The notes: generated from the letters alone by a model not told the origin. A stretch of 64,000 nt of DNA from Vigna angularis (GCF_016808095.1 NC_068971.1:13156501-13220500); one strand, 5' to 3'; positions 10,551 to 23,267 are shown, numbered from the stretch's first letter. A program made the numbers and translations.

Positions 10551-11935
10551 TGTTAAAATAGAATGACTCAATTTCTCACACCAAGAGGGGGGTGAATTGG
10601 TGAACCGTAAAAAACAAAAGCTTTTAAAATCTTTTCCACAAAAAAAGATCCTTTATACTTTTCATGAATCGCAAGGTAAAAGATTTTCAATGCAATGGAA
10701 ACTTAATCGAATAAGTACAAAAAGTAATCGATTGAATAAAAGAGAGTAGGGATCAAAAAATTCAAACATTGCGTTTTTATACTGGTTCGGCCAACCTGCC
10801 TACATCCAATGTCCTTCCAACCACGGGAAGCAAATACATTATAATAATCAAGTTTTTTACTACAAGGTTTCTACAGAAGACCTCACATAAAAAATGTAAA
10901 ACACCTCTCTAACCCTCTAATAAAAATATAGGCAATACACAACAAGACCAACACCAAGAATCCCCTCTCCTGCCGTCTAACCCCTTTAAGGCACCCTCAA
11001 AGTCAAGAACACACATGTTCTTCTTCCTATAGTCACAACAGGGAACTCAAACCAATCTTCAAGAGATTGCAGAATCTGATCACGCAGTAACACCCAAATG
11101 TGCAGATTGATCAGTCTTTGAAACATAACAGTCTTACTCTTCAAGAAATCACAAGTTGTTGATCACCACAGTCAATCTTGTTTCTTGGAGCTTTTCCTGT
11201 CTTTTTGTAAGATCACAGCTTTTTGTAAAGCATATGAAATTGTTAGAATCACAAAAGTTCTTACAAAATTCAATTTTGCGTCAATTTATAGTATAACACA
11301 ATCAAACGCATATTAATCGATTGAGCTACTAACGTAATCGAATATAACAATCAGTTATAATAGATTTAGTAGCAGTCAAACAAATAATTGAGTGTACAAT
11401 TAATGCAATCGACTATCATTTAATGCTTGGTCAACATATTTAAAATATGATCGTTATGTTAGTTGTTACAAGCATTTAAAAGATTTTCAAAACATCAACT
11501 AACTTATTCGAATACAAAGAGCATGCATTCGATTCAGTGAAATCTTTTTGCATAGTTTTGAAAACTTTTCTCTTTGAAAAATCTCACAACACACTTCAAA
11601 AAAGATTGTGCAAATACACGAGTTTTAGTCGATTCACTCCATAATGTAATCAACGTAAAATTGTTGTTTTGCAACACATTTAAAGTTCAACCATAGTGCT
11701 TGTGATTTTCCTTTTCCAAAAACATATGTCATGCATACACATATAAAATCACATATTTAACACATTGATAAGCAATGAACAACACAAACATGTTTTCAGA
11801 TATGCTTTAGAAGATTTAACACATTAAGGAAAAACATATAACATGTAAACATAGAACATGTAACACAAAAGCTCAAATATCACTGAGATTGTGGGTTAAG
11901 CTAAACTTGTGCTCCTCCTTTCAACAATCTCAACA
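10551..11935 (-). repeat. 5' LTR of the Sirevirus-like element
   Basis: This LTR is 1385 bp, TGTTAAAATAG at the low-coordinate end and ..CTCAACA at the high end. On the element's strand it reads TGTTGAG...TATTTTAACA, with the usual TG..CA ends. The adjacent interior (ATTGACACCCGAGA) is a decayed initiator-Met primer site, compared with TTGGTATCAGAGC. It contains TAATCGATT motifs shared with the left copy. Confidence 0.8.
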
Positions 11936-12470
11936 CTATATCGCCTCGGTTCAATGTCCAACTGATGCCTATTCCTTTCAGAAAATGGCAAATTTGAAAA
12001 TATATTTCACACTATAGACCTCGGTTCACGGTAAAACTGAGGCTGAAAAGAACTAAGGCAATATGAGTTGACAAAATGGAGTTGGAATGTTCCATTTCAG
12101 TAGTTTCATGTGTCCGACAGGACATATTGCCTCGGTTCCCCTAGCAACCGAGGCAATATCCCTGTTTCAGAAAACGTGTCAAGTGTAGAGTCTGAGTTGC
12201 AGAAGGGGTAGGTTATTTCGCAGGGTATTATGTCTCGATTCCCCTTATAACCGAGACAGTAGCCCCTGTTTTTCAGATGTAAAGTCTGACTTGCAGATGG
12301 GGCAGGTGATTTGTGCAGGGTGTTATGCTTTGGTTGCCTATATAAATGATGCAATAGACCTTTTATGTTTCGGTTGCCAATGAACCGAGACATATAACTT
12401 CGTCATATTTACATAAATGCCACTGTGTTTTTATATGGTTTTTACGAAACTAAAGCATATAATGCGTGTT
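11936..12470. repeat. Palindromic CCTCGGTT repeat cluster A
   Basis: The motif TGCCTCGGTT and its inverse AACCGAGGCA recur many times. The best pair is a perfect 14-bp inverted repeat, ATATTGCCTCGGTT at 12124-12137 and AACCGAGGCAATAT at 12146-12159, with an 8-base loop. Related clusters occur near 28900-29400 and 38805-39070. The density and inverted pairing look like subterminal repeats of a CACTA-type transposon, but no terminal repeat or target duplication could be fixed. Confidence 0.6.
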
Positions 12471-14645
12471 AAAAAAGTGTTCTTTTACTAGTTTCTTGAT
12501 CACAATTACCCTGTCATATCCTTGAATACCTATGAAGAACACAAAGAATGAGTAAGAGATTTACATGTTGATGACATGACAAACGATGTCATTGTTATAA
12601 GAGCAACTGCATCTTAATTTATTTTCACTTCCTTTCACTTGTACTTCGGATGTCCAATTTCTTTCCATATTGCATGGATCTACGCTTAAATCCCAATCCT
12701 TCTTCCAGAGTGTGTTAGTATATCTGTAAGAGCTTCCACTATCATAAAAAAATCATCAACAACTTATTTATCATCTTTCATTTGATACCAATTTCTTATA
12801 TGAAACCATGTCCATCATTATGAACTCCGCACAGATAAACAATAAGATTCACTAAGGAGTGGTTCTTACTAGAAGTGCTTAGCATAAGCTAGAACTTTAT
12901 CTTTGTCGACCAAATGCAAAAGTATTTTAGATTCATAATACTAGCTAAAAAAAGATGGCATAATTGTAACATAAGAAATCAATATCGCATGGCACAACAT
13001 AACCAAAGTAGCATATTGATTTAGGTAAATCCCCAGGCTCAAATCCCCAAGAGAAATCCTCAGACTCAAATCAAAGATTATAGCAAGTGTATGCTTAAAT
13101 TAAAAGTCAACTTTCATGAATCAATGTTCTCTAAAATTGGTCTCCACTTTTTCTTCATCGTACTTGACGGAAGACTTAGGATAAAATCGACACAAAGAAA
13201 ATACAAAATCAAGAAGCCTTTTGGATTAAACTCCTTATTACTCTACACCATTTCATTCATATAAGGACAATAAATTAAGTATCCCAATAAATGACTATTG
13301 CAGACCTTTCTCTTTGGATAACCTTGTCAATGGCACACAAATTCATCAAACCTTATCATGGTGATAAAAAATAAGTAATTGTAGCTCTACTTGATTTTTA
13401 TATACAACTTTTGGATAATAGTGTTTGATAACTTGCACAAATTTCATATAAAACCTGATTAACTAAGATGTGAAACTAAGAATATAATGAACTAAAGTTA
13501 AAGTTTAAATTTGAATAAGGTATAATGATTGAAATAGAAGTTCTAACGTCTTGCCAATAAATGGTCTTACAGTTGGTTCTCCTCTGAGTTGCGTTTCTCC
13601 TCGATATTACACTGATTTCTCGATGAAGAATAAGCACAAACTCTTCCTTAGTCAAAGATCTCATCTGCAACTCAATAAAATCATGAATTAAACTGTGACA
13701 GAAAAATCAAATAAAATTGATAGCTTACCATGCTCAATAACTGCTTCAAATCCTCCTCATAATCTCTCAAAATAAAGTTTATAGCAGCATATACTCCACG
13801 ATAGCAGCCTTATCGTACGCTCGGTGCATAGAACAATATCAAGTTTGCGAACAAGTGTTACAAATAAGTAAACCATAAAATGTGGTTGCAAACAATGCAG
13901 TTTTAGCTCAGTCAAAGTGCAGTCCTTACCTTGCAACATCTAGAGCAGTGTCAAACCGACCTAACAAACATCAAATTAGGCTTACTCAATGAACCAAATA
14001 CACATATACTTGAAACTACATTTATGCTCATATGAACATTTGTGGTTGCAAAGACCTCTAAAACCATGTCATCAACTATAATCACAAAAGTTTTAAGGAA
14101 CTTTCTACAACCAATTGGAGCCGCAATGTCAAGGCTTTTTTGGGTCTCTACCACCACATCACCACTTTCTACTATGTTATGGATCGTTGTAACTTTTAAG
14201 TTCCTCTATAACTCTGTCCAAAGTACATTGAAATAAGTTCAAAAATACTAATTCCATCCTTTAGTAAGTTGGACTAGAAACGACAAAAATAAGTTCAAGT
14301 GAACAAAATATCATAATCAAGTCCAACCTTTAAAAGCCATCACTTGTTTTTCCATCTATTCTTATTAGAGAATCACTATTGACAAGTATAGAAAGACATT
14401 GAGAGCATAAAAATGTGAAACAAGAAGATTCGTTTAAAAGAACCAATTAATTGACCTGGTCTTGCATCAACAATTTTAGAGGGCTCACAATTATTCTAGT
14501 CTTTTTAACAGCATGGGGAGTACCTGTTAAGAAATAAAATAACGTTCACCTTTGAACTCTCCAATTTAGGAAATTAGGTTCAAAAAGAGGTAAAAAAAAA
14601 CACAGAATGAGACATTAAACTAAAGAAAAAATTTCGCAAAAATGC
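12471..14645. other. No recognisable gene
   Basis: AT-rich DNA with only short frames, for example minus-strand 13951-14157 and 13476-13670, which match no family I recognise. The minus-strand frame at 13951-14157 (VVVETQKSLDIAAPIGCRKF) has protein-like composition and could be a decayed exon. Nothing else is supported. Confidence 0.4.
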
Positions 14646-14722
14646 CTGAAGGTGGTGGGCCACATTCTCCCTTGTAAGCTTTTCAACATTCATCAGGTCA
14701 AGAACCTGTTTAGGCACAGGTT
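14646..14722 (-). pseudogene. Orphan exon of a type-B response regulator (GARP DNA-binding domain)
   Basis: The minus strand encodes VPKQVLDLMNVEKLTRENVA then HHLQ, the second half of the Myb-like GARP domain of type-B ARR cytokinin response regulators (family pattern LTRENVASHLQKYR). The exon is exactly 77 nt, preceded by a TTCTGCAG acceptor and ending at CAG, matching the small exon of ARR-B genes. The donor position reads GC instead of GT. Ser in the family's ASHLQ is replaced by His. The flanking exons (receiver domain, KYRLYLKR) were not found, so this is a captured or relict exon. Confidence 0.7.
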
Positions 14723-15216
14723 CTGCAGAAAGAATTATTAACAATAAAATGGTTAAGGACCTCAACATTTCATTGTTATCACCTACTCAAACAGTTTTAT
14801 CTAATGCACAATCCTTCTATTATGGCTCATTAATCCTCTATCTTAACTATAAGTGTCTTTGTAATAATAACAATGATGCTTTGGCATACATTCTCGTGTG
14901 AAACTCCTTACAATTTTGTTTTTATTCATAAAAAATCAAAAGAAATAAATAATTTACCATAGTCTTTCTTCCGTACGAGTATCAAAAGAAATATGTAACT
15001 TTTCAATGATTATTAGCAAAACAGTATGTGGTAAGAGAGAAAAAAATAATGTCTCAAGCATGGAGTATTTGAATGTCTTTATGAAATATGTTAGTATCTC
15101 ATTATTTACAATTTTGTAAGTATTTAAAAAGACTTTAGTTTTATCTTTTTAGTTAATATATCAGTATCTCACCGTATAAATAACTTTTAAACAAAATACA
15201 ATCTTATATTTCTCTA

Positions 15217-15251
<35 letters not shown>

Positions 15252-16551
15252 TTTGTAATAGATATGTAAAATAATTTTTAATATTAATAAAAATCTATGA
15301 TTAATTTATGAATTAGATTCTAAATTGGTCTTGAATATTAGTTATCAAGGTAAACTAATGTTAAAGATAAATTTAGATTTAATTTATATATTAATTATAA
15401 CTTTGTATTATTAATAAAGATTATTTAGGTATTAATAATTTTTAATTTATAAAATAGTGTTTAACTTAATCCATAATAACTAATTTTTTTTGTTTATAAA
15501 ATAGTTGTTATTTAAAACCAAGTAACTTAAGAAATATAAACATAATTTTATATTGCAGTAGTTTTCAACCAAAATGAAAGATTAACCATTTATTAAGGCT
15601 GGGCATAATTAACTCAAATATTCTAGACTGTAATTTATCTATATTGTTTTATAATTTAAGAAACTAAACTATTTATACTAAAAACTAATCATACTATTTA
15701 GTAGTTCAGTTTAGAAAAAACTAAACTGTTATAACTTGCAGTTAACTGTTTTAAACCGTAATTTTATTTCTGTTTAATGGTTTTTTCTTTTTATCAAAAT
15801 TTTTTCTCCATCAAAATTCAAGAGAACTCGCTGTTTTTGCTTTTGTTTTTGTTAGAGCAACGTGCTTGATGAAATTATGCAGAAGGAAGAAAAGTGTGTT
15901 ACGAAAGAGAGGGAGAGAAAGCGAGATATTTCTCATTAAGCATGAATGAAAAGAAAACAACAGTATTTGTGGTAGAGGAAGAGAAAAGGTCTTACTGACA
16001 GTTAGAGTTGTTTGGATTATAAGAACAGTTTTTACTTATATGCTTGGTACGTTTTTGGTTTGTGTCACTAATTATCTATTTTTTTGCATTAATATTTAAT
16101 TAATAGTATAATCACTCTGTTGGTTTTGAATATGAGAGAAAAAAACAGTGTTGTGTTTTTGAATATGAGAGAAAAAAAAAGTGTTGAAATTTTAATTAAT
16201 TGTATATGGCATGTATAAGGACTGTACTTTTAAATGTTCTTATAATTATCTGAAGTTTATTATTAATAACCATCTTTTATTTTTAGATAAATTCTAAGAA
16301 AAGATAGATTAGACAAAAGTTAAATAAAGTTAAAACAATAAAATAGTATTAATTACCTCCCTTTTTCATCCTCTATCAATAGATTTTTCTTATACTTTTT
16401 TCAATATTTAACTTGTGTATTCATGCTACCTAATGTAGCTAAATCTGTGTGGTCTATTTAAATTGATCAGAGTCTTATAAAATGTATTGAGTGTTGGTTT
16501 AGAATTGTTTTACTGCAATGTAATTGCAGTATAATTGGAAAAAAATAGTAT
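14723..16551. other. No gene; AT-rich DNA with a (TA)n run
   Basis: The segment has no supported coding region. It includes a (TA)n microsatellite at about 15219-15249 and a run of imperfect AAACTA/TAGTTT repeats around 15640-15760. It ends at the target duplication of the large CACTA element. Confidence 0.5.
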
Positions 16552-16914
16552 AATCACTACAAAAATATTGAATTTTAGAAGGAGTTATGTTCTGGCGGTT
16601 TTGAAAACTCTGGTTCCGGCGGTTCGAATAGAAAACCGCTCCTAAATTATTTTTATATTTTTTAAATAATTTTCCAAAAATATCTACCTGACTCTCCTTC
16701 TCCTAAAATACTCCGCGATACATTTCTGCCTTCATACATTTTTCTCCAAAAAGTTCAGCATAATTATTTTCCTCCAATCCCCGTACCATCTTCTTGTTGG
16801 TCTTCCCCTGTGTTGTGTTCGTCGTTGAGGCGTTGTAGTTACGTAAGTCGTGTTCGCTCTCGGAATTCCTCACATCTGCGTAAGTCACTTTATTTTCATT
16901 TCATTCAATGATTC

Positions 16915-17379
16915 GGGGAAGAGTACGATTACAGGTTCACTGTGTTCAAGGCTAACTTGCGCCGTGCTCGGCGCCACCAGAGCCTGGATCCTTCTGCGGT
17001 TCACGGGGTGACTCAGTTCTCCGACCTTACGCCGACAGAGTTTCGAAATAAGGTTTTGGGCCTGTGAGATGTGAGGTTGCCCTCCGATGCGGAAAAAGCT
17101 CCCATTCTCCCCACCGATAATCTTTCGAGTGATTTTGATTGGAGAGATAACGGTGCAGTTACCGCTGTCAAGAATCAGGTTCCAATAGTACTAATTATGA
17201 TGATATGATTTGTGAATGTTTGTTTTAGAATAATTGATTTCGATTGGTTGGTGAATTAGGGTTCATGCGGTTCGTGTTAGAGCTTCAGTGCTACTGGGGC
17301 TCTGGAAGGGGCTCACTTTCTGGCAGCAGGGGAACTTGTGAGTCTTAGTGAGCAGCAGCTTGTTGATTGTGATCACGAG
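16915..17379 (+). pseudogene. RD19-type papain-like cysteine protease fragment
   Basis: Exon 1 (16915-17178) encodes part of the inhibitor pro-region (YRFTVFKANLRRARRHQSLD then VTQFSDLTPTEF) and the mature N-terminus (DFDWRDNGAVTAVKNQ). A GT-AG intron (17179-17259) sits exactly between VKNQ and GSCGSC, and exon 2 (17260-17379) runs to [12 protein letters not shown] followed by a donor-like GT. There is a TGA at 17065-17067 and a TAG at 17278-17280, the latter directly after the catalytic cysteine codon where Trp is invariant. The signal peptide, His and Asn catalytic parts are missing. Retained intron means genomic DNA was copied, not mRNA. Confidence 0.85.
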
Positions 17380-18670
17380 GTTTTCTTTCGCCCTTTATCT
17401 TCTTGCTAACGACCTTTAACTCATTGATTGTTCGTGCAATTTTTTATGTAGTCTTATTATTGCTTGATATGGTGTAACTTTTGTATTGGTTTAAGACACT
17501 TCATGTCCTCTAGTTAGGAAACTAACTGTTCTGGAAAAATGACAAACTTTTAGGACATGAAGATCAAGCATGTGTGTTTTTACTAGGCCTGTGTTCTTTC
17601 AATTGTTCGTTCTTTTGGGGTTTATCATTGATCAGGACATGTCACTATATTGCGCTGAGTTTGGGAGGTAAAATTTTGTATGGTTTGTTTAGAACGAGTG
17701 TCCTGAGATATAATTTGGCTTTACCATTTAAGGTGCTTTTACTGAACTTAATTCTTCTATGCTTATTGATGGAAAAATTTAGTCTGCCTTAATTCTTTTA
17801 TGGCTGTCAATTAGAGAATATAATTCCGAAGGGTGATATTTTTAGAGGTTAAAATACTCTTATTTCATTCATATATGTTCAAACGTCAATGCAATAAATG
17901 CAGTCAATTTTCTAATGTATATCCTCCATCTTAAAAGGTGGTGAATCTAAAAAGGTCCATGTTAAGATCTTTTCATAGCAATGTGCATACCATGAGTATG
18001 CTTTGCCCTATGTTTGAAACATTCAACGTGACTTTGAAACTGAATTAAATAATTTTATTAACACTCTTCAAAATAGTAAATGAGTGAAATAATTCTATTG
18101 AATCAAACACAGTGAGGGAGAAATATTATTAATCAAGAACTATATAATTGATTTAAAATGTGTGAACTGGAGAGCTGGAGAGAACTGCCCGTGTTCATTC
18201 TGCTCCATTGTCAGATCAAACTCCCATTACAAAGCAAACTTCTGCTTTTGAGAATGGTGTGATGCTCTGCTTCTCTTTCCATCACTAAGGTTGAGTTGTC
18301 TATGATATATGTTTAATATTCTTTATGATGTAGGGAACTTGTCTCGGAAAATCTCTAGTGCAAGCTCCCTTGGAAGCTTGGAAGAAAGCCACTTTCTGCA
18401 AGCATCGTTGGACTCATCTGATAGTATTTCTGATAGAAGAAACCCAGGAGAACTAAGTATGAGTCCTTACTATGTGAAAAGCATGACACTCAGTTCTTTT
18501 GAAGCTGCACTTCGTCAGAAGGAGGGTGAACTTGCTTCATACATGTCACGTCTGGTATGATTTTTTTTGCCTTCATTCCCTGTAAACGTTTTGCACCATA
18601 CATTCTTATTCAGGGCTCGACATTCTCTTATCATTGAGAATTTATCATGATGTTCAAGTAATAGAATTTA

Positions 18671-19133
18671 TGTTAGGTAAACTTTAAAAGGGTCCCATGT
18701 GTTTTTTTTAATAATTGTAAAAGTAGAAAAGTAGTTTGTTTGCTCTTGCAAAGTCTTCTACGGCAGAAGCTTATGTACCTTGCAAGACTTTGGTGCACAT
18801 GGTGATGCAAGCAACGTGTAAGATGGGTGGTGAAGTTTTGTTTTATGTGTGCAACTCACTTATAAAAGTGAAGTGAATAAGTGGTTGTAAGATATAACCA
18901 CAGAGAAGAAAAAGAGCAAAGTGCAGCAATAGAGAGCTATGTGAGTGTGTGGAAAAGAGAGGAAGAGAGCCACGGGAAAAATTGTTGTAGTGTGCACCAC
19001 CGTGAAGAGAGAAAAATAGGGAGGGCCTGTGTTGTGTATTGGGTGTATTAGGAGTGTATCTTTGAGAGTCTAAGAGTGTTTCTTGTATTTCTGAAAATTT
19101 TTATTTTCAATAAAAGTATATTTGATACCAACA
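18671..19133 (+). repeat. 5' LTR of the young Copia
   Basis: It runs from TGTTAGGTAAAC to GATACCAACA, with TGTT/AACA ends. TATAAAAG at about 18858-18865 is a likely promoter element and AATAAAAG near 19109 a likely polyadenylation signal; both are inferred from sequence only. Confidence 0.93.
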
Positions 19134-19136
19134 AAT

Positions 19137-19148
19137 TGGTATCAGAGC
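19137..19148 (+). promoter_or_regulatory. Primer binding site
   Basis: TGGTATCAGAGC, three bases after the LTR, is complementary to the 3' end of plant initiator methionine tRNA and primes minus-strand cDNA synthesis. Confidence 0.92.
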
Positions 19149-19189
19149 TTTCACAGTCTGAGTGTTCGAGTTAAAAGAGAGAGTGAGAA

Positions 19190-20473
19190 ATGGAAAACTT
19201 TGCAAACAGTGTGTCTCTACCCCAATTATCAAAGAAAGTTAATTATGACAATTGGAGTGTGCAAATGAGAGCTCTTTTTGGGATCCCAAGACGTATGGGA
19301 TGTAGTGGAGAGTGGGTATGAAGAACCCACAGATGACGAAGCACAGACGGTTGCCCAACTTGCAGCGTTGAAGAAAACGCGTGTGAAGGATAAATCAGCT
19401 CTATACATATTGTACCGAGCTGTGGATGAATCTGGCTTTGAGAAGATAGTAAATGCTAAATCTTCAAAAGAAGCATGGCAGATTCTGGAGAAAGTATACA
19501 AAGGTGACAACCGAGTCAAGCAAGTCAGGCTTCAAACTCTTAGAGGCGAGTTTGAAAGTTTGAGAATGAAGGAAAAAGAAAAAGTAACCGAGTATATATC
19601 TCGGGTGGAAGCAGTGGCAAATCAAATATGTAAAAATGGAGAGGAATTGCCAGCCAGAAGGGTGGTAGAGAAAATTTTGAGATCACTAACAGATGATTTC
19701 GAAAGCATAGTTTGCGCTATCGAGGAATCGAAGGACCTCTCAACGCTCTCAGTTGAAGAGCTTACTGGGTCACTTGAGGCCCATGAACAAAGGAGAAGAA
19801 AAATGAAAGAACCTCTTGACCAAGCACTACAAGTGCAACTTGACTTAAGAGGAACTCGAAACACTCAGGGCCAAGATCCTAGAGGAAGAGGAAGAGGTGG
19901 CCGAGGACGCGGTGGACGTGGCAGAGGTGGACGTGGCAGAGGTGAATTTGAAGCCGACACAAACCAGACCAGACAACAGAATTGGCGTGGTCGTGGTCAA
20001 GGAAGAGGTCGAGGAGGTCGATCTAAGTCAGGAATTGAATGCTTCAAGTGTGGCAAAATTGGCCACTACGCAAACGAGTGCAGATCAGGTAATTGCTATA
20101 ATTGTGGGAAGCCAGGCCACATAGCAAAATATTGTGAGGCTGAAAAGAAAAAGGAAACAAATTTTCTTACTGAGGAAACCAATGAAGAAATTGGGATCTT
20201 ATTGATGTCAAAAAATCCAGAAGCTGAGCTTGTGCCAAACTGTTCAAACAATTCGGTTTGGAACTTGGACACCGGCGCAAGTAACCATATGTGTGGCGAC
20301 GAGAGTTTATTCAAAGTACTTTCAAAGGTGGAATCCGGATCTGTTTCTTTCGGCGATGCTTCAAAAGTAACCGTCAAAGGTCGAGGAACGATCTGGTATG
20401 AACAGAAAATGGGCAAATCGGAGAGATCAGAGATGTATACTATATACCTGATCTCAAAAGCAACATACTGAGC
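19190..20473 (+). pseudogene. Copia gag and protease region, frameshifted
   Basis: The natural ATG at 19190 begins MENFANSVSLPQLSKKVNYD. One extra G near 19280 shifts the frame; the main frame then runs to 20471. It contains the UBN2-type gag (AWQILEKVYKGDNRVKQVRL), an Arg-Gly-rich stretch near 19885-20030, two CCHC knuckles (CFKCGKIGHYANEC, CYNCGKPGHIAKYC) near 20040-20135, and the aspartic protease motif WNLDTGASNHMCG near 20260. A missing A near 20405 shifts it out of frame with pol. Gag coats RNA; the protease matures the polyprotein. Confidence 0.92.
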
Positions 20474-23221
20474 ATGGGACAGATAATGGAGAAGGGGTAC
20501 TCAGTTTTGATGAAGGACCGAGAATTACAACTGAGGGATAAATTCGGGAGGCTCATCACCCAAGTAGAAATGAAGGAAAATCGCATGTACAAACTTGAGT
20601 TGAAAATAGTTCAAGATAAAAACATGCAACTTGATATGGAGGATGAGGCCATGAAGTGGCATTTGCGGTTCGGTCATCTTCACTTTGGAGGGTTGACCGA
20701 GTTGGTGAAAAAGGAGATGGTGCTCGGACTGCCTAAAATGAAATTTGAAAAGAAGTTCTGTGAAGAATGTGTGATCGGAAAGCAAGCAAGGACTTCATTC
20801 CCTCGGATCTCTGAATACCGAGCAAAGGAGCAACTTGAATTAATCCATACCGACTTGTGTGGGCCAATAACTCCATAATCATTTAGTGGTAAGAGATACT
20901 TTGTCTCCTTCATTGATGATTTCTCAAGGAAAACGTGGGTTCACTTTCTGAAGGAGAAGACAGAAGTGTTTGAAACTTTCAAGAAATTCAAAGTGATGAT
21001 AGAAAAAGAAACAAACAAAGTCATCAAAACAGTCCAATCTGACAGAGGAGGTGAGTTTATTTCTGTCAAGTTCAATAAATACTGCGAGGAACATGGAATC
21101 AAGCGTTTCTTGACGGCTCCATACTCCCCACAACAAAATGGTGTTGCTGAGAGGAAGAATCAGACCATTCTTGATATGGTTCGAACCATGCTTAAAGGGA
21201 AGAATATGCCAAAGAAGTTCTGGGCAAAAGCGGTGCAATGCACAGTTTATGTGCAAAACAGATGTCCACATGCAAAGTTGGGTGAGAAGACGCCTTAGGA
21301 GATTTGGAGTGGTGTGAAGCCGAATGTCTCTCATCTAAAGGTGTTCGGCAGTATAGCCTATGGGCAAGTACCAAGTCAGCACAGGACAAAATTAGAAGAT
21401 CGGAGCAAGAAGTACATATTTATCGGGTATGATAAAAATTCTAAAGCATATAAATTATTTGATCCTGTTAACAACAAAGTAGTGGTGAGCCGAGATGTTC
21501 ACGTGGAGGAAACAAAGGAGTGGTGTTGGAGTAACCTGGTCGAAAAAGAAACTAGCTCAGAGATTGTTGTACCTTCAGCAACAACAACCACTGAGTCCTC
21601 AGATGAAGAAACTGAGCCACAACATCCTAGGATGAGAAGTCTACAGGACATATACGACACTACAAATGAAGTTCATGTTGTATGTCTTCTGGCCGACTCT
21701 GATGACTTGAGTTTTGAGAAAGCTGTCCAAGATGAGAAGTGGAGAACAGCCATGGATGAGGAAATCGGAACGATTGAACGCAACAAAACTTGGGAACTGA
21801 CTAACCTTCCTGAAGGAGCTCGACCCATTGGAGTAAAATGGGTGTACAAAAAGAAGATGAATGTTGAGGGAGAGGTTGAGCGTTATAAGGCTCGACTTGT
21901 GGTAAAGGGGTATAGACAAAAGGAGGGGATAGAATATGATGAAGTATTTGCTCCTGTCACGAGAATGGAGTCAATCCGACTCTTGATCTCGTTAGCTGCT
22001 CAGAACCAATGGCCAATTCAACAGATGGATGTGAAGTCGGCATTTCTAAATGGCGTACTGAAAGAGGAGGTGTATGTTGAGCAACCACTCGGGTACATGA
22101 AGAGAGGGGATGAGAAGAAAGTGTTGAGATTGAGAAAAGCCCTCTATGGACTGAAGCAGGCTCCCCGTGCCTGGAATGAGAGAATTGATGGGTACTTCAA
22201 GAAAACCGGGTATAAACAATGTCCGTACGAACATGCCTTGTACACAAAGAAATCAGAAAAGGATATGATGATAGTTGCTCTCTATGTCGACGACCTCATA
22301 TTCATTGGAAGCAACACGAAGCTGATTAAGGAGTTTAAGGAGGCAATGGAAAAAGAGTTCGAGATGACAGACTTAGGCTTGATGAAATATTTTCTTGGCC
22401 TGGAAGTGAAGCAATCGGAGGAAGGGATTTTTATATCCCAAGAGAGGTACGCACTTGAAATTTTAAAGAAGTTTAAAATGGAGGACTGCAACCCGGTTTC
22501 TACTCCAATGGAACCTGGCACTAAACTATGGAAGTTTGATGGAGGAGAACGAGCTGATTCTGGGAGATATCGAAGTTTAATCGGAAGTCTAAGGTACCTT
22601 ACAAGCACGAGACCCGACTTAATGTTGAGTGTTGGGATAATGAGCAGATTCATGGAGGATCCAAACTATACACATTGGAAGGCACTGAAGAGAATTTTGA
22701 GATATATTCGAGGAACCCTATCACTTGGTCTTTTCTATTCAAAATCATATGACTATCGACTAGTGGGTTACTCAGACAGTGATTGGTGTGGTGATATTAA
22801 TGACCGGAAAAGTACTTCAGGTTACGTATTCCTACTTGGAAATACAGCTTTTACTTGGCTGTCTAAGAAGCAACCCATTGTAACTCTATCTACCTGCGAG
22901 GCAGAGTATGTGGCGGCCTCTTGGAGCGTGTGTCATGCAGTTTGGCTTTTAAATCTATTAAAGCATTTGGGAGTGATCCAAGATGAAGGGATTGTGATCC
23001 GAGTTGATAACAAGTCGGCAATCGAGTTGGCAAAGAACCCAGTTAATCACGGCAGGAGCAAGCACATCGACGTCCGTTTTCATTTCATTCGAGAACAAGT
23101 CAAAGAAGGAAAGGTCAAGCTGGAACATGTTGAAAGCCGAGCTCAAGCCGCAGACATATTCACCAAGCCACTACCAACCACATTGCTAGAGAATTGCAAA
23201 AGGCTTATTGGAATGAGATAA
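20405..23221 (+). pseudogene. Copia integrase, reverse transcriptase and RNase H with two stops
   Basis: In a single frame there are the GAG-pre-integrase (HLRFGHLHF, CEECVIGKQ), the integrase core (HTDLCGP, SDRGGEF, PYSPQQNGVAERKNQT giving D,D,E), the RT domain (VKWVYKKKMN, QMDVKSAFLNG, YGLKQAPRAWN, YVDDLIFIG) and RNase H (GYSDSDWCGDINDRKSTSGY, STCEAEYVAA), ending CKRLIGMR. In-frame TAA at 20876-20878 and TAG at 21296-21298 break the integrase. RT and RNase H are intact from 21314 on, but not joined to gag. Confidence 0.94.
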
Positions 23222-23267
23222 TGAAATACAATGCAAGAGGACCAATTTAAAGTTTACGGGGGAGTTT

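Larger units (their letters stand above)
3950..11935 (-). mobile_element. Sirevirus-like Copia element, gag plus extra ORF, pol missing
   Basis: Two long homologous LTRs (3950-5270 and 10551-11935) flank about 5.3 kb. Reading on the minus strand, the interior holds a weak primer site, a Copia gag (10469 to 7878, split by a later solo LTR), an extra 3' reading frame (7430-6295), and a cluster of purine tracts next to the 3' LTR. No integrase, reverse transcriptase or RNase H motif is visible. Long LTRs, an extended gag and clustered polypurine tracts are features described for Sireviruses. The left LTR lacks its outer ~70 bp, so no target duplication can be matched. Confidence 0.72.

Noticed and set aside
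10470..10571. Upstream in-frame extension of gag starting at 10571
   Set aside because: This part lies in the LTR and around the primer site; the inner ATG at 10469 begins the conserved gag N-terminus, as at 36016.
11934..11945. CACTATATCG, which looks like a CACTA terminus at the start of repeat cluster A
   Set aside because: The first bases CA belong to the end of the Copia LTR (CTCAACA also ends the other LTR at 5270), and no matching 3-bp duplication or partner end was found.
12124..12159. Perfect stem-loop as a possible transcription terminator
   Set aside because: It belongs to a dispersed palindromic repeat family and there is no gene upstream; bacterial-type terminators do not apply here.
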